NCBI RefSeq assembly: GCF_011752045.1
Contig: NZ_JAAKXW010000003.1
Span: 248,001 to 312,000, forward strand
Direction of reading: 5' to 3'
DNA length: 64,000 bases
From: Microbacterium hydrocarbonoxydans
GTDB taxonomy: Bacteria; Actinomycetota; Actinomycetes; Actinomycetales; Microbacteriaceae
Position numbers and translations under genes: made by a program. Below, piece by piece: positions 6,985 to 16,747 of the stretch; position 1 is the stretch's first letter, and the number at the start of each line of letters is the position of its first letter. Below the pieces are notes generated by a model. The model had not been told where the DNA came from, made no database searches, and saw only the letters and a program-made list of their open reading frames with translations.

Positions 6985-9477
6985 ATGCTCCTCGACCCCG
7001 CAGCGCTCTCCGACGGATCCGATGCGGATGCCGTCTACACGGCGTTCGTCGAGTGGGCGGAGTCGACGGGCATCACGCTGTACCCGGCGCAGGACGAGGC
7101 GGTCATCGAGATCGTCTCGGGCAACAACCTGATCCTGTCGACGCCGACCGGCACGGGGAAGTCGCTGGTCGCGGTGGCCGCGCACTTCGCCGCCCTCGTG
7201 GGCGGACGCCGCACGTACTACACCGCCCCGATCAAGGCCCTGGTCAGCGAGAAGTTCTTCGCCCTCGTCGACATCTTCGGCGCGGCGAACGTCGGCATGA
7301 TCACCGGCGACTCCTCGGTGAACGCGGACGCGCCGATCATCTGCTGCACAGCCGAGATCCTCGCGAACCTCGCACTGCGACAGGGGACGGATGCCGAGGT
7401 CGGCCAGGTCGTCATGGACGAGTTCCACTTCTACGCCGACCCCGACCGCGGCTGGGCGTGGCAGGTGCCGCTGCTGGAACTGGCGCAGGCGCAGTTCATC
7501 CTCATGTCGGCGACGCTCGGCGACGTCACCGAGCTCTCCGCCGACCTCGCGCGGCGGACGGGCCGGGACACGGCATCCGTCACCGGCGTCGAGCGCCCGG
7601 TGCCGCTGCACTTCTTCTACGAGCTGACCCCGATCCACGAGACCATCGACGACCTGCTGAACACCGGGCAGGCTCCGGTCTACATCGTGCACTTCTCGCA
7701 GGCGGCCGCCATGGAGCGTGCGCAGGCGCTGTCGAGCACCAAGGTCGCGACCCGCGAACAGCGTGACGAGATCGCCGAGCTCATCGGAGGCTTCCGGTTC
7801 ACCACCGCGTTCGGCAAGACCCTGTCGCGGTTCCTGCGCGCCGGGATCGGCGTGCACCACGCGGGGATGCTGCCGAAGTACCGCCGGCTCGTCGAGCAGC
7901 TCGCCCAGCGGGGGCTGCTGCGGGTGATCTGCGGCACGGACACCCTCGGCGTCGGCATCAACGTGCCCATCCGCACCGTGCTGCTCACGGCTCTCACGAA
8001 GTTCGACGGCACCCGGATGCGGCAGCTGAACGCCCGCGAGTTCCACCAGGTCGCGGGGCGGGCGGGCCGCGCGGGATACGACACCGCCGGCACGGTGGTC
8101 GCCCAGGCGCCGGAGCACGAGACCGAGAACGCGGCCGCCATCAGGAAGGCCGGCGACGACCCGAAGAAGAAGCGCAAGATCGTCCGCAAGAAGGCACCCG
8201 ACGGCTTCGTCTCCTGGGGCGAGCCGTCGTTCCGCAGGCTCATCGACGCCGAGCCGGAGACCCTCACCTCGCACATGCAGATCACGAGCGCCATGATGCT
8301 GAACGTCATCGCCCGCGGCGGCGACGTGTTCGGCAACATGCGCCGGCTCATCTACGAGAACCACGAATCGCGGCAGCGGCAGCGCGAGCTGGCGCTGCGC
8401 GCGATCGGCATCTACCGCACGCTCCTCGAGTCCGGGGTCGTGGAGCAGACGCCTGCCGGTGAGATCCGCCTCACCGTCGACCTGCAGCCCAACTTCGCTC
8501 TCAACCAGCCGCTGTCGCCGTTCGCCCTCGCCGCGTTCGAGCTGCTCGACCCCGACGCTCCGTCTTTCGCGCTCGACATGATCTCGATCGTGGAGTCGAC
8601 CCTCGACGATCCGCGCGCCGTGCTGGGACAGCAGGAGTTCCTCGCCCGCGGCGAGGCCGTGGCCGCGATGAAGCAGGAAGGGATCGAATACGAGGAGCGG
8701 ATGGAGCTGCTCGAGCAGATCACCTATCCGAAGCCGCTCGACGAGCTGCTCAGCGCCGCGTTCGAGACGTTCAGCGCGGCCCAGCCGTGGATCCGCGACT
8801 TCGAACTGCACCCGAAGTCGGTGGTCCGCGACATGTACGAGCGGGCCATGTCGTTCGGGGAATATGTCGCCCACTACCGGATCGCCCGGTCCGAGGGCGT
8901 GGTGCTGCGCTACCTCTCCGACGCCTACCGCGCGGCCTCGCAGACCATCCCGGAGGAGCTCAAGAACGACGACCTGCGCGACCTCATCGAGTGGCTCGGC
9001 GAGCTCGTGCGTCAGGTCGACTCCAGCCTGCTCGACGAGTGGGAGGAGCTCGTCTCGGGCGTCATCCCGGCCCACGGATCGGAGGAGCCGATCGTCCCGC
9101 CGGCGCCCAAGCGACTCACCTCCAACGTGCGGGCCTTCCGCATCCTCGTGCGCAACGAGCTGTTCCGTCGCGTGCAGCTCGCCGCCAGGGAGGACGTGGA
9201 TGCTCTCGCCGAGCTCGACCCGCACTTCGGCGCCGACGGCTGGAACGCCGCGCTCGACGCGTACTTCGCCGAGCACGACGAGATCCTCACCGGCGCGGAT
9301 GCTCGCAGCTCGCAGCTGCTCCTCATCACCGAAGGAGCGAACGAGTGGACCGTCCGGCAGATCCTCGACGACCCCGCCGGCGACCACGACTGGGGGATCT
9401 CGGCGACGGTCGACCTCGCGGCATCCGACGAAGAGGGCGCTGCCATGGTCACGGTGACCGGCGTCGACCGGCTGTAG
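6985..9477 (+). CDS. Ski2-like DEAD/DEAH-box helicase with DUF3516-type C-terminus
   Basis: An 830-residue superfamily-2 helicase. Motif I is STPTGTGKS (residues 52-60), motif II is DEFH (145-148, a variant of DEAH), motif III is MSATL, and motif VI is HQVAGRAGRAGY. The second RecA domain is followed by a basic KKKRK stretch and a roughly 400-residue C-terminal region that I assign to DUF3516, common in actinobacterial helicases of this type. The likely role is RNA or DNA unwinding in the cytoplasm, possibly in RNA turnover by analogy with Ski2/Mtr4. GATGAT lies six bases before the ATG. Convergent with the ddl-like gene. Confidence 0.88.
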   Translation: MLLDPAALSDGSDADAVYTAFVEWAESTGITLYPAQDEAVIEIVSGNNLILSTPTGTGKSLVAVAAHFAALVGGRRTYYTAPIKALVSEKFFALVDIFGAANVGMITGDSSVNADAPIICCTAEILANLALRQGTDAEVGQVVMDEFHFYADPDRGWAWQVPLLELAQAQFILMSATLGDVTELSADLARRTGRDTASVTGVERPVPLHFFYELTPIHETIDDLLNTGQAPVYIVHFSQAAAMERAQALSSTKVATREQRDEIAELIGGFRFTTAFGKTLSRFLRAGIGVHHAGMLPKYRRLVEQLAQRGLLRVICGTDTLGVGINVPIRTVLLTALTKFDGTRMRQLNAREFHQVAGRAGRAGYDTAGTVVAQAPEHETENAAAIRKAGDDPKKKRKIVRKKAPDGFVSWGEPSFRRLIDAEPETLTSHMQITSAMMLNVIARGGDVFGNMRRLIYENHESRQRQRELALRAIGIYRTLLESGVVEQTPAGEIRLTVDLQPNFALNQPLSPFALAAFELLDPDAPSFALDMISIVESTLDDPRAVLGQQEFLARGEAVAAMKQEGIEYEERMELLEQITYPKPLDELLSAAFETFSAAQPWIRDFELHPKSVVRDMYERAMSFGEYVAHYRIARSEGVVLRYLSDAYRAASQTIPEELKNDDLRDLIEWLGELVRQVDSSLLDEWEELVSGVIPAHGSEEPIVPPAPKRLTSNVRAFRILVRNELFRRVQLAAREDVDALAELDPHFGADGWNAALDAYFAEHDEILTGADARSSQLLLITEGANEWTVRQILDDPAGDHDWGISATVDLAASDEEGAAMVTVTGVDRL

Positions 9478-9510
9478 ACCGCGACCGAATCACTCGGCCC
9501 GCGCGGGAAC

Positions 9511-10476
9511 TCACCGTGCGGCACCGGGGACGACGGCCGCACGCACGAGACGGTCGACGAGGTCCTCGTACGACACCCCGGCCGCCGCGAACATGCGCGG
9601 CACCTGCGACGCGGCCGTCATGCCGGGCATCGTGTTGACCTCGTTCAGCACCGGCCCCTCGCTCGTGAGGAAGAAGTCCATCCGGGCTATGCCGGCGCAC
9701 CCGAGAGCGTCGAACATCGCCACGGCTGCACGCTTGAGCACCGCACCCTCCGTGGCGGTGAGCGCCGCCGGCACGGTGAACCGGGCGCTGCCGTCGTACT
9801 TCGTCGCCGTGTCGAAGAGACCTGCCGCGTGGATCTCGAGCGCCGGCGCAGCCCAGCGGATGCCGCCCGCCTCGCGGATCACCGCCACGTCGATCTCACG
9901 TCCGTGCAGCACCTCCTCGACGAGAATCCGGTCGTCGTGCGCGGCCGCCTCCTCCAGGGCGCCGAGCAGGTCCCCGGCGTCCTGCACGAGCGTCACGCCG
10001 TGGCTCGACCCCGCCGACACCGGCTTCACCACCACGGGTCCGTCGTATTCGACGTCGCCGATGGCGGATGCCGCCACCAGGCGCCCCCGCGCGGTGCGGA
10101 TGCCGACAGCCTCTGCCACGAGCTTCGTCGCCCACTTGTCCATCCCGATCGCCCCGGCGCGCAGGTCGGAGCCGACCACCCGCACACCCGCGAGTGCACA
10201 GAGTGCGGCGAGCGCGCCGTCCTCCCCGAGCAGTCCATGCACTGCAGGGAATACGACCTCGATATCCGCCAGGAGCGACAGCGCCTGCGCGAGCGACTCC
10301 GCAGCGGACGCCGGCGGCGGAGCATCCGGCACCTGCCACATCCCCTCGCGCGAGATCGTGACCTCGCTCACCTCATGCCCTCCCGCACGCAGTGCCGCCG
10401 CGACGGCGGAAGCCGAGGCGAGCGAGACGTCGTGCTCGGAGTTCTGCCCTCCGCCGATCACCAGCACCCTGGTCAT
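9511..10476 (-). CDS. D-alanine--D-alanine (or D-Ala-D-X) ligase
   Basis: A 321-residue ATP-grasp ligase of cell-wall precursor synthesis. Visible motifs are GGGQNSEHDVS (E14, first D-Ala site), HGLLGEDG (80-87), VVVKPVSAGSSHGV, the omega loop KYDGSARFTVPA (226-237), and MDFFLTSEGPVLNEVNTMPG for magnesium. The KY in the omega loop is found in Ddl and in VanC/VanG-type D-Ala-D-Ser ligases. VanA-type D-lactate ligases differ there. It overlaps the racemase gene by four bases. Its place behind VanY- and racemase-like genes and opposite a VanRS-like pair suggests an inducible, modified-precursor role. A plain housekeeping Ddl is the alternative. Confidence 0.88.
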   Translation of the reverse strand: MTRVLVIGGGQNSEHDVSLASASAVAAALRAGGHEVSEVTISREGMWQVPDAPPPASAAESLAQALSLLADIEVVFPAVHGLLGEDGALAALCALAGVRVVGSDLRAGAIGMDKWATKLVAEAVGIRTARGRLVAASAIGDVEYDGPVVVKPVSAGSSHGVTLVQDAGDLLGALEEAAAHDDRILVEEVLHGREIDVAVIREAGGIRWAAPALEIHAAGLFDTATKYDGSARFTVPAALTATEGAVLKRAAVAMFDALGCAGIARMDFFLTSEGPVLNEVNTMPGMTAASQVPRMFAAAGVSYEDLVDRLVRAAVVPGAAR

Positions 10477-11594
10477 GCGACGCTCCTCCGCACTCGCGGA
10501 CCGATGTGCGTGACGATCGTGTGCGGGATGCTGCCCGCCCACCGTGCCCAGTCCTGCACGGTCGGCACCGCGCCGCCGTCCGGCCCGAACACCGTGACCG
10601 TCGTGCCCCGCGGATACGCGGTATCGCCCGTGTCGACGATGATCTGGTCCATCGACACCCTGCCGACCACCGGATGCCGCGCCCCGCCGATCTCGACCGC
10701 GGCGCCCTGCGCCAGCTCGCGCGGGATGCCGTCGGCGTAGCCGACCCCCACCACGCACAGGTACGTCTCCCCTGTCGTGACGTGTGTGCCGTCGTAGCCG
10801 ATCGGCGTGCCCGCGGGCACGAGCCGGGAGTGCACGACCGAGGCGGTGAGCCGCGACGCGCCCATGAGCACGGTCGACTCCGACGGATCGATGCCGACCA
10901 GCCCCGCACCCACGCGCACCATGTCGAAGTGCGTCGACGGATCGTTGAGCGCGCCGGAGGTCGCGGCGAGATGCACGGCCAGCGGGCCGAACCCGGCGCG
11001 CAGCACCGCATCGCGCGCCTGCCGCATCCGCAGCACGGCGGGGGCGTTCGCGCGCGGGGAGCCCTCGTCGGCGCGGGGCAGATGCCCCATCACCCCGACG
11101 ACCTCGATGCGACCCCGCCCGGCCCGGGCGACGCGCAGCAGCTCCGCCCAGTCCTCCAGCGGGCACCCGCCCCGCGACATCCCGGTGTCCATGTGCAGGT
11201 GCACCCGCACGGGCGCATCCGCATCGGCGATCAACTGGCAGAGCTCCTCCACCGACCCGACGGCGATGTCGACGCGCAGCGCCGCCGCCTGCGCGGCATC
11301 CACCCCCGCGGGGTTCAGCCAGGCGAGGATCGGCACGTCGATGCCGGCCGCGCGCAGCGGCGCGGCGTCGGCGGCATCCGTGATCCCCAGCCAGGTCGCC
11401 CCGGCGGCGACCGCGGCCTGCGCCACCGTCACGGCGCCGTGCCCGTACCCGTCGGCCTTCACCACGGCCATGATCCGGGCGTCCGTCTCCTTGCGGATCC
11501 GGGCGACGTTCGCAGCGACGGCAGAGGGGATCGCGTGCAAGGTGGGCGGGTGCATCCGGGAGAGCGTCAGCCGCTCGGCGATCAGGGCGCTCAC
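10473..11594 (-). CDS. Alanine racemase family protein (possible serine racemase)
   Basis: A 373-residue fold-type III PLP racemase. The PLP lysine lies in VVKADGYGHGA (K46). RVGAGLVGIDPS, VVHSRLVPAGTPIGYDGTHVT with the catalytic tyrosine, and GRVSMDQIIVD are all present. The start is the GTG at 11592-11594, inside the GTGA overlap with the upstream carboxypeptidase stop. Unlike VanT, there is no N-terminal membrane domain. It would supply D-Ala, or D-Ser if the neighbouring ligase makes D-Ala-D-Ser. Sequence alone cannot separate the two. Confidence 0.88.
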   Translation of the reverse strand: MSALIAERLTLSRMHPPTLHAIPSAVAANVARIRKETDARIMAVVKADGYGHGAVTVAQAAVAAGATWLGITDAADAAPLRAAGIDVPILAWLNPAGVDAAQAAALRVDIAVGSVEELCQLIADADAPVRVHLHMDTGMSRGGCPLEDWAELLRVARAGRGRIEVVGVMGHLPRADEGSPRANAPAVLRMRQARDAVLRAGFGPLAVHLAATSGALNDPSTHFDMVRVGAGLVGIDPSESTVLMGASRLTASVVHSRLVPAGTPIGYDGTHVTTGETYLCVVGVGYADGIPRELAQGAAVEIGGARHPVVGRVSMDQIIVDTGDTAYPRGTTVTVFGPDGGAVPTVQDWARWAGSIPHTIVTHIGPRVRRSVA

Positions 11595-12199
11595 TGCGAG
11601 ATCCTCGGGTCGGCGGTCGGGTCCTCGTACATGGGCGGGCATCCGTTCGCGACGGCGGCGGGCCGCAGCTCGTAGTGCCAGCGCTCGTTGGCGTAGATCT
11701 GGCACAGGCCGTAGGCCGCGCCGTGCCGCGACATCCAGTCCTGCCCCGCCAGCGGGCCGAGATCGACCGCGTCGCCCGACACGTGCTCCGACTTCTCCGG
11801 CGTGGCCACCCAGCGAGCGGCCTCCTCGGCGGACCCGTACTTCTCGACGGCATCCGCGAGCAGCACCTCCTGGTAGGCGGGCGACCGCCAGCCGCTGTTC
11901 ACGTGCAGGCGGATGCCGTCCTCCTCGGCGGCCACCGCCGCGGCGCGCAGCGCGGTGAGGAGTTCGGGGTCGAGGTTCGACACGGCCGGGGTGTCGGCGA
12001 AGACGGAGACGGCGTCGTGCTCGCTGATCATCCCGTCGGCCTCGCTCACCGGGGCGAGGGAGCTGCGGTCGGCGGCCGAGGCGGGGCTCAGCGACTGCTG
12101 GCCGACGACGACGATCGCGGCGAGGATGAGGGCGGCGAGCAGCGCGACACCGATCGTGGCGGTGAGTCGTCGCTGTCTGAAGGCGCGGCGTGTGTTCAT
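11591..12199 (-). CDS. VanY-type D,D-carboxypeptidase (peptidase M15), membrane-anchored
   Basis: A 202-residue protein with one N-terminal membrane anchor (about residues 13-35) and an extracellular M15 domain. Zinc and catalytic motifs are intact: SGWRS, SEHVSGDAVDLG (SxHxxGxAxD) and NERWHYEL (ExWHxE). It would trim the terminal D-residue from cell-wall peptides outside the membrane. First gene of a three-gene coupled operon (carboxypeptidase, racemase, ligase) and divergent from a VanR-like regulator. The ribosome site is weak, so the operon may rely on a promoter in the TATGC-repeat region. Confidence 0.87.
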   Translation of the reverse strand: MNTRRAFRQRRLTATIGVALLAALILAAIVVVGQQSLSPASAADRSSLAPVSEADGMISEHDAVSVFADTPAVSNLDPELLTALRAAAVAAEEDGIRLHVNSGWRSPAYQEVLLADAVEKYGSAEEAARWVATPEKSEHVSGDAVDLGPLAGQDWMSRHGAAYGLCQIYANERWHYELRPAAVANGCPPMYEDPTADPRISQ

Positions 12200-12234
12200 G
12201 GTTCCAGTGAAGGAAGACGACTGTTGCGACGGCG

Positions 12235-12279
12235 TATGCGGTTTTCCATATGCTCGCGATATGCGCGGGTGCGTATGCT
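12235..12279. promoter_or_regulatory. TATGC repeat cluster in the divergent van-like promoter region
   Basis: The 88-base gap between the carboxypeptidase and response-regulator genes holds TATGC four times, starting at 12235, 12249, 12260 and 12274 (steps of 14, 11 and 14 bases). The last copy is part of TATGCT, which sits eight bases before the regulator ATG and could be its -10 box. Spaced direct repeats in a divergent regulator/target promoter are typical of OmpR-class operators. Confidence 0.55.
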
Positions 12280-12287
12280 CGGAACCC

Positions 12288-12984
<697 letters not shown>

Positions 12985-12992
<8 letters not shown>

Positions 12993-14091
12993 GCGCCGCG
13001 GCATGAGCGCGCGGATGAAGCTCACGCTGAGCTATGCGGCCGTGGTCGTCATCTCGGGGGCGCTGCTGCTCGCCGCCGTCGCCCTGTGGCTGCTGCGGTA
13101 CGTGCCGGACACGGCGGACTTCTTCCCCAACCGCTCCGATCTGACCAGGGCCTTCGTTCCGGTGGCGTTCATCGTGATGCTCGTACTGCTCGCGATCGGG
13201 CTCGGCGGCGGCTGGGTCCTCGCCGGGCGGATGCTGGCGCCCCTCGACCGCATCGGCCATGCCGCGCAGCTCGCCGCGCAGGGGTCGCTGTCGCACCGGG
13301 TGTCGCTGGAGGGTCCGCGTGACGAGTTCCGCGACCTCGCCGACGTGTTCGACTCCATGCTCGAGCAGCTCGAGGCGAACATGGCGGAGCAGCAGCGGTT
13401 CGCGGCGAACGCCTCGCACGAGCTGCGCACGCCCCTCGCGATCTCGCAGACCATGCTCGAGGTGGCGCGCACCGACCCCGACCGCGACGTCGACGCCCTG
13501 ATCGGCCGGCTGCAGGAGGTCAACGCGAGGGCGATCGAGCTCACCGAAGCCCTCCTGATGCTCAGCCGTGCCGAGCGACGGGCGTTCGCGCGCGAGCCGG
13601 TCGAGCTCTCACTCCTCGCCGAGGAGGCCGTGGAGACGCTCACCCCGCTCGCCGACCACCGCGGGGTGGGCGTCGACGTGGGCGGCGACACGGCGCACGT
13701 GATCGGCTCCGCCGCACTCCTGCAGCAGCTGATCGCGAACCTCGTGCACAACGGGATCGTGCACAATCTGCCTGCGGGCGGGCTCGTCGCGGTGCGCACG
13801 CACTCCCGCCCGGAGGCGGTCGCCCTGGTCGTGGAGAACACCGGCCCCGAATTGCCCGCCCACGTGGTGGCGACGCTGGCCGAGCCGTTCCAGCGCGGTG
13901 CCGAGCGGACCCGCGACGTCGATCACGCCGGCGTCGGGCTCGGTCTCGCGATCGTGCAGCGCATCGCGCAGGCTCACGAGGGCTCCCTCGTGCTCACGCC
14001 CAGGGCGGGTGGCGGCCTGAACGTGACGGTGTGGCTGCCGCATCCGTTCCCGTCAGCCCTCCGGCACGGAGACGCTCGGCCCGTCGCCTGA
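12985..14091 (+). CDS. Sensor histidine kinase (VanS-like)
   Basis: A 368-residue membrane kinase. Two membrane segments (about 15-38 and 56-80) flank a very short outer loop of about 20 residues. A HAMP region follows, then HisKA with ASHELRTPLA (H145) and the ATPase domain with NLVHNGIVHNLP and GVGLGLAIV. The small outer loop and the NGIVHN box resemble actinobacterial VanS sensors. The ATG at 12985 is chosen because GGGGACGG lies 6 bases upstream. The ATG at 12979 is an alternative. Its 3' end overlaps the convergent WYL gene by 39 bases. Confidence 0.88.
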
Positions 14092-15045
14092 CGCGCCCGC
14101 TCCGCGCAGAAGCCTGCCTGCGACGGCGACCGCCGCACGTCGGACCTCGTCGCCCTCGAGCACCTCGAACTCGATGCCCGACAACCCGATGTACAGCGCG
14201 AACTCCTCCGCCGAGCGCGAGCCGCTCGTGAGGATGCTCGTCCCGTCGCCTGCATCGACGACCTCGGCCACCGTGGCATCGAAGTGGCGGGCGACCTCCG
14301 CGGCCGGCGCCATCATCCGCAACCGGGCGCGGTACGGGTACGGAGCGCTCGCGATGCTCCTCGTCGTGAAGCGGCGCAGAGCGTCGTCCGGGATGTCGCG
14401 CTCAGGGAACTCCTCGCGGAGGATGACCGGGCGTCGCATCCGGTCCACACGAAGAGTGCGCCACTCCCCGCGATCGGCGTCCAGCGCGACCAGATACCAG
14501 CGATCGGCCGTGTGCACGATGCGGTGCGGTTCGAGCATCCGGCGCACGTCGACTCCGTCGTGCCGGGTGTAGTCGATCTGAAGTCTTCTGCGTTCAGCGA
14601 TGGCGGTCGCGACCGTCGTGACGAGGGCGATGTCGATGTCGTCATGGCGCGTGGTCAGCGGCACCATCGCCTGCTCCACCTCCGCGATGTGCCGGCGCGT
14701 GGAGGGGGACAGCGACTGCTCGAGCTTCGCGAGCGCGCGGGCCGATGCGTCCTCCATGCCGGTCACCACCGAGGTCGCGGCGGCGCGCAGGCCGACGGCG
14801 ATGGCCACCGACTCGTCGACGGACAGGGCCAGCGGCGGAACGGCCGCGCCGACACCGAGCCGGTAGCCGCCGTGTCGTCCCCGCGTGGCCTCGATGCCGT
14901 AGCCGAGTTCCCGGAGGTCGTCGATGTCGCGCCGCAGGGTGCGTTCGCTGACCTCGAGCCGCTCGCGCAGCTCGGCACCGCTCCAGGCGCGGCGCGACTG
15001 CAGCAGCGCGAGGAGATCCAGGGTCCGTCCGGTGGTGCGGGTCAT
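14053..15045 (-). CDS. WYL-domain transcriptional regulator (DeoR/YafY type)
   Basis: A 330-residue protein with an N-terminal HTH_11 domain (RTLDLLALLQSRRAWSGAEL, then LEVSERTLRRDIDDLRELGY) and a WYL domain with RWYLVALDADRGEWRTLRVDRM, followed by a WCX-like C-terminus. It likely binds a ligand and controls the divergent epoxide hydrolase, only 61 bases away. AAGGA lies about eight bases before the start. Tail-to-tail overlap with the kinase gene is unusual and verified from both stop codons. Confidence 0.88.
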   Translation of the reverse strand: MTRTTGRTLDLLALLQSRRAWSGAELRERLEVSERTLRRDIDDLRELGYGIEATRGRHGGYRLGVGAAVPPLALSVDESVAIAVGLRAAATSVVTGMEDASARALAKLEQSLSPSTRRHIAEVEQAMVPLTTRHDDIDIALVTTVATAIAERRRLQIDYTRHDGVDVRRMLEPHRIVHTADRWYLVALDADRGEWRTLRVDRMRRPVILREEFPERDIPDDALRRFTTRSIASAPYPYRARLRMMAPAAEVARHFDATVAEVVDAGDGTSILTSGSRSAEEFALYIGLSGIEFEVLEGDEVRRAAVAVAGRLLRGAGASGDGPSVSVPEG

Positions 15046-15106
15046 GTCTCGATCCTTCTTCGCTATCAGGACATATTGTGACCGCTGAGGGGAGGAGAGT
15101 GAAGAC

Positions 15107-16282
15107 ATGAACACGACGCAGATGGACCCCCGCATCCGCCCCTTCCGCATCGCCGTCCCGGAAGCGGTCGTCGACGATCTTCGGCGTCGCCTGGCGAGCG
15201 CCCGCCTGCCCGAGCCCCTGCCGGAGGACTCGTGGGACGACGGCATCCCGTCATCCGTGCTGCGGGAGCTCGTCCGCGGATGGACGGCGCACGACTGGCG
15301 GGCGACGGAGCAGCGCCTGAACGCACTGCCTCAGATCGTCACCGAGATCGACGGCCAGACCGTCCACGCGGTGTACGTGCGCTCCGCCCACCCCGGTGCG
15401 ACGCCGCTGCTCCTGCTGCACGGCTGGCCCGGCTCGTTCCTCGAGTTCGAGGATCTCATCGGCCCGCTCACCGACCCCACGTCTCACGGCGGCGACGCCG
15501 CCGACGCCTTCGACGTGATCATCCCCTCACATCCGGGGTTCGGCTTCTCGACGCCGCTGTCGTCCGGTCCCTGGCCGGTGGAGCGCGTCGCCTCGCTCCA
15601 CCTCGAGCTCATGTCACGGCTCGGCTACGACCGGTTCGCCGTCCAGGGCGGCGACTACGGGGCCGCCGTCGCACCCGCCATCGGCCGGATGGCCCCCGAG
15701 CGGGTCATCGGCGTGCACGCGAACGGCTCGCTCGGCACCTTCGCAGGCGAGGTCGACGAGGAGACGGCCGCGTCGCTGACGCCTCTCGAACGCGACCGCC
15801 TGCGCCGGATCGCCGAGTTCATGCAGCGCGAGTTCGGCTACATCTCCATCCAGTCGACGCGACCGGGCCTCATCGGCGCCATGACCGCCGACAGCCCGCT
15901 CGGGCAGATCGCCTGGATCTACGACAAGCTGCAGGCCTGGACCCACCCCGCCGAAGCGGACGCCCTGCGCATCCTCGGGGAGCGCTTCGTCTTCGACAAC
16001 GCGTCCCTGTACTGGCTGACCGGCTGCGCCGGCTCCGCGGCATCCGTCGTCTACGCGCAGCCCCCGCAGTGGGGCGTCCGCAAGGAGAAGTCCGGCGTCC
16101 CCTCCGCGGTGATCGCCTTCGCGCACGACGTGGGGCTCCGTGTCGTGGAGGAGCAGGAGAACGACGTCGTCCGCTGGACCGACGTCGAGGGGCGCGGCGG
16201 GCACTTCGCCGCCCTGGAGGAGCCGGAACTGCTGGTCGCCGACGTGCGCGAGTTCTTCCGCGCACTGGACGGTCCGCGCTGA
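15107..16282 (+). CDS. Epoxide hydrolase (EHN domain plus alpha/beta hydrolase)
   Basis: A 391-residue protein. Residues 8-115 form the N-terminal EHN domain (IRPFRIAVPEAVVDDLRRRL), then the hydrolase core with the oxyanion motif HGWPGS (105-110) and nucleophile D183 in QGGDYGA. A late histidine in GRGGHFAALEEPELL completes the triad. The length matches microsomal-type epoxide hydrolases (about 380-400). No signal peptide. GGGGAGGAG lies upstream of the ATG. Likely controlled by the divergent WYL regulator. The natural substrate is unknown. Confidence 0.9.
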   Translation: MNTTQMDPRIRPFRIAVPEAVVDDLRRRLASARLPEPLPEDSWDDGIPSSVLRELVRGWTAHDWRATEQRLNALPQIVTEIDGQTVHAVYVRSAHPGATPLLLLHGWPGSFLEFEDLIGPLTDPTSHGGDAADAFDVIIPSHPGFGFSTPLSSGPWPVERVASLHLELMSRLGYDRFAVQGGDYGAAVAPAIGRMAPERVIGVHANGSLGTFAGEVDEETAASLTPLERDRLRRIAEFMQREFGYISIQSTRPGLIGAMTADSPLGQIAWIYDKLQAWTHPAEADALRILGERFVFDNASLYWLTGCAGSAASVVYAQPPQWGVRKEKSGVPSAVIAFAHDVGLRVVEEQENDVVRWTDVEGRGGHFAALEEPELLVADVREFFRALDGPR

Positions 16283-16321
16283 CCGCGCGTCACCGGCCGC
16301 CGCGGCGTCTAGTCTGTCGGC

Positions 16322-16732
16322 GTGAGCGATGCACTGGACGACGGCCCCTTCTTCCACGGCACGAAGGCCGATCTCGCCCCGGGCGACCTGCTGACCGCGG
16401 GCTTCCGGTCGAACTACCGGCCGGAGGTGGTCATGAACCACATCTACTTCACGGCCCTGCGCGACGGCGCGGGCCTGGCCGCGGAGCTCGCCGCCGGCGA
16501 CGGCGAGCCCCGGGTCTATCTCGTCGAGCCGACCGGTCCCTTCGAGAACGACCCGAACGTGACCGACAAGAAGTTCCCCGGCAACCCGACCCGCTCCTAC
16601 CGCAGCGCCGATTCGCTGCGCGTGGTCGAGGAGGTCACCGACTGGACCCGCCTCACTCCCGAGGCGCTGCAGGAGTGGCGTGGCCGGATCGCGGCTCTCC
16701 GAGCGGACGAGCGGGGCGAGATCATCAACTGA
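16322..16732 (+). CDS. arr: NAD(+)--rifampin ADP-ribosyltransferase
   Basis: A 136-residue protein matching the Arr family almost motif for motif: PFFHGTKADLAPGDLLTAGF, NYRPEVVMNHIYFTAL, GEPRVYLVEPTGPFENDPN and KKFPGNPTRSYRS. By comparison with the mycobacterial enzyme (H19, Y49, D84), the equivalent residues H12, Y42 and D77 are present with a constant offset of seven. Arr inactivates rifamycins by ADP-ribosylating the C23 hydroxyl. The start is a GTG with TAGTCT at 16310-16315 six bases upstream, so the message looks leaderless. Convergent with lacI, 15 bases away. Such chromosomal arr genes are common in actinobacteria. Confidence 0.95.
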   Translation: MSDALDDGPFFHGTKADLAPGDLLTAGFRSNYRPEVVMNHIYFTALRDGAGLAAELAAGDGEPRVYLVEPTGPFENDPNVTDKKFPGNPTRSYRSADSLRVVEEVTDWTRLTPEALQEWRGRIAALRADERGEIIN

Positions 16733-16747
16733 CGGGCGGGGCGCCAG

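Noticed and set aside
6886..9387. An 833-codon open frame opposite the helicase
   Set aside because: The helicase motifs fix the real strand. The antisense product shows no recognisable fold and also crosses the palindromic element.
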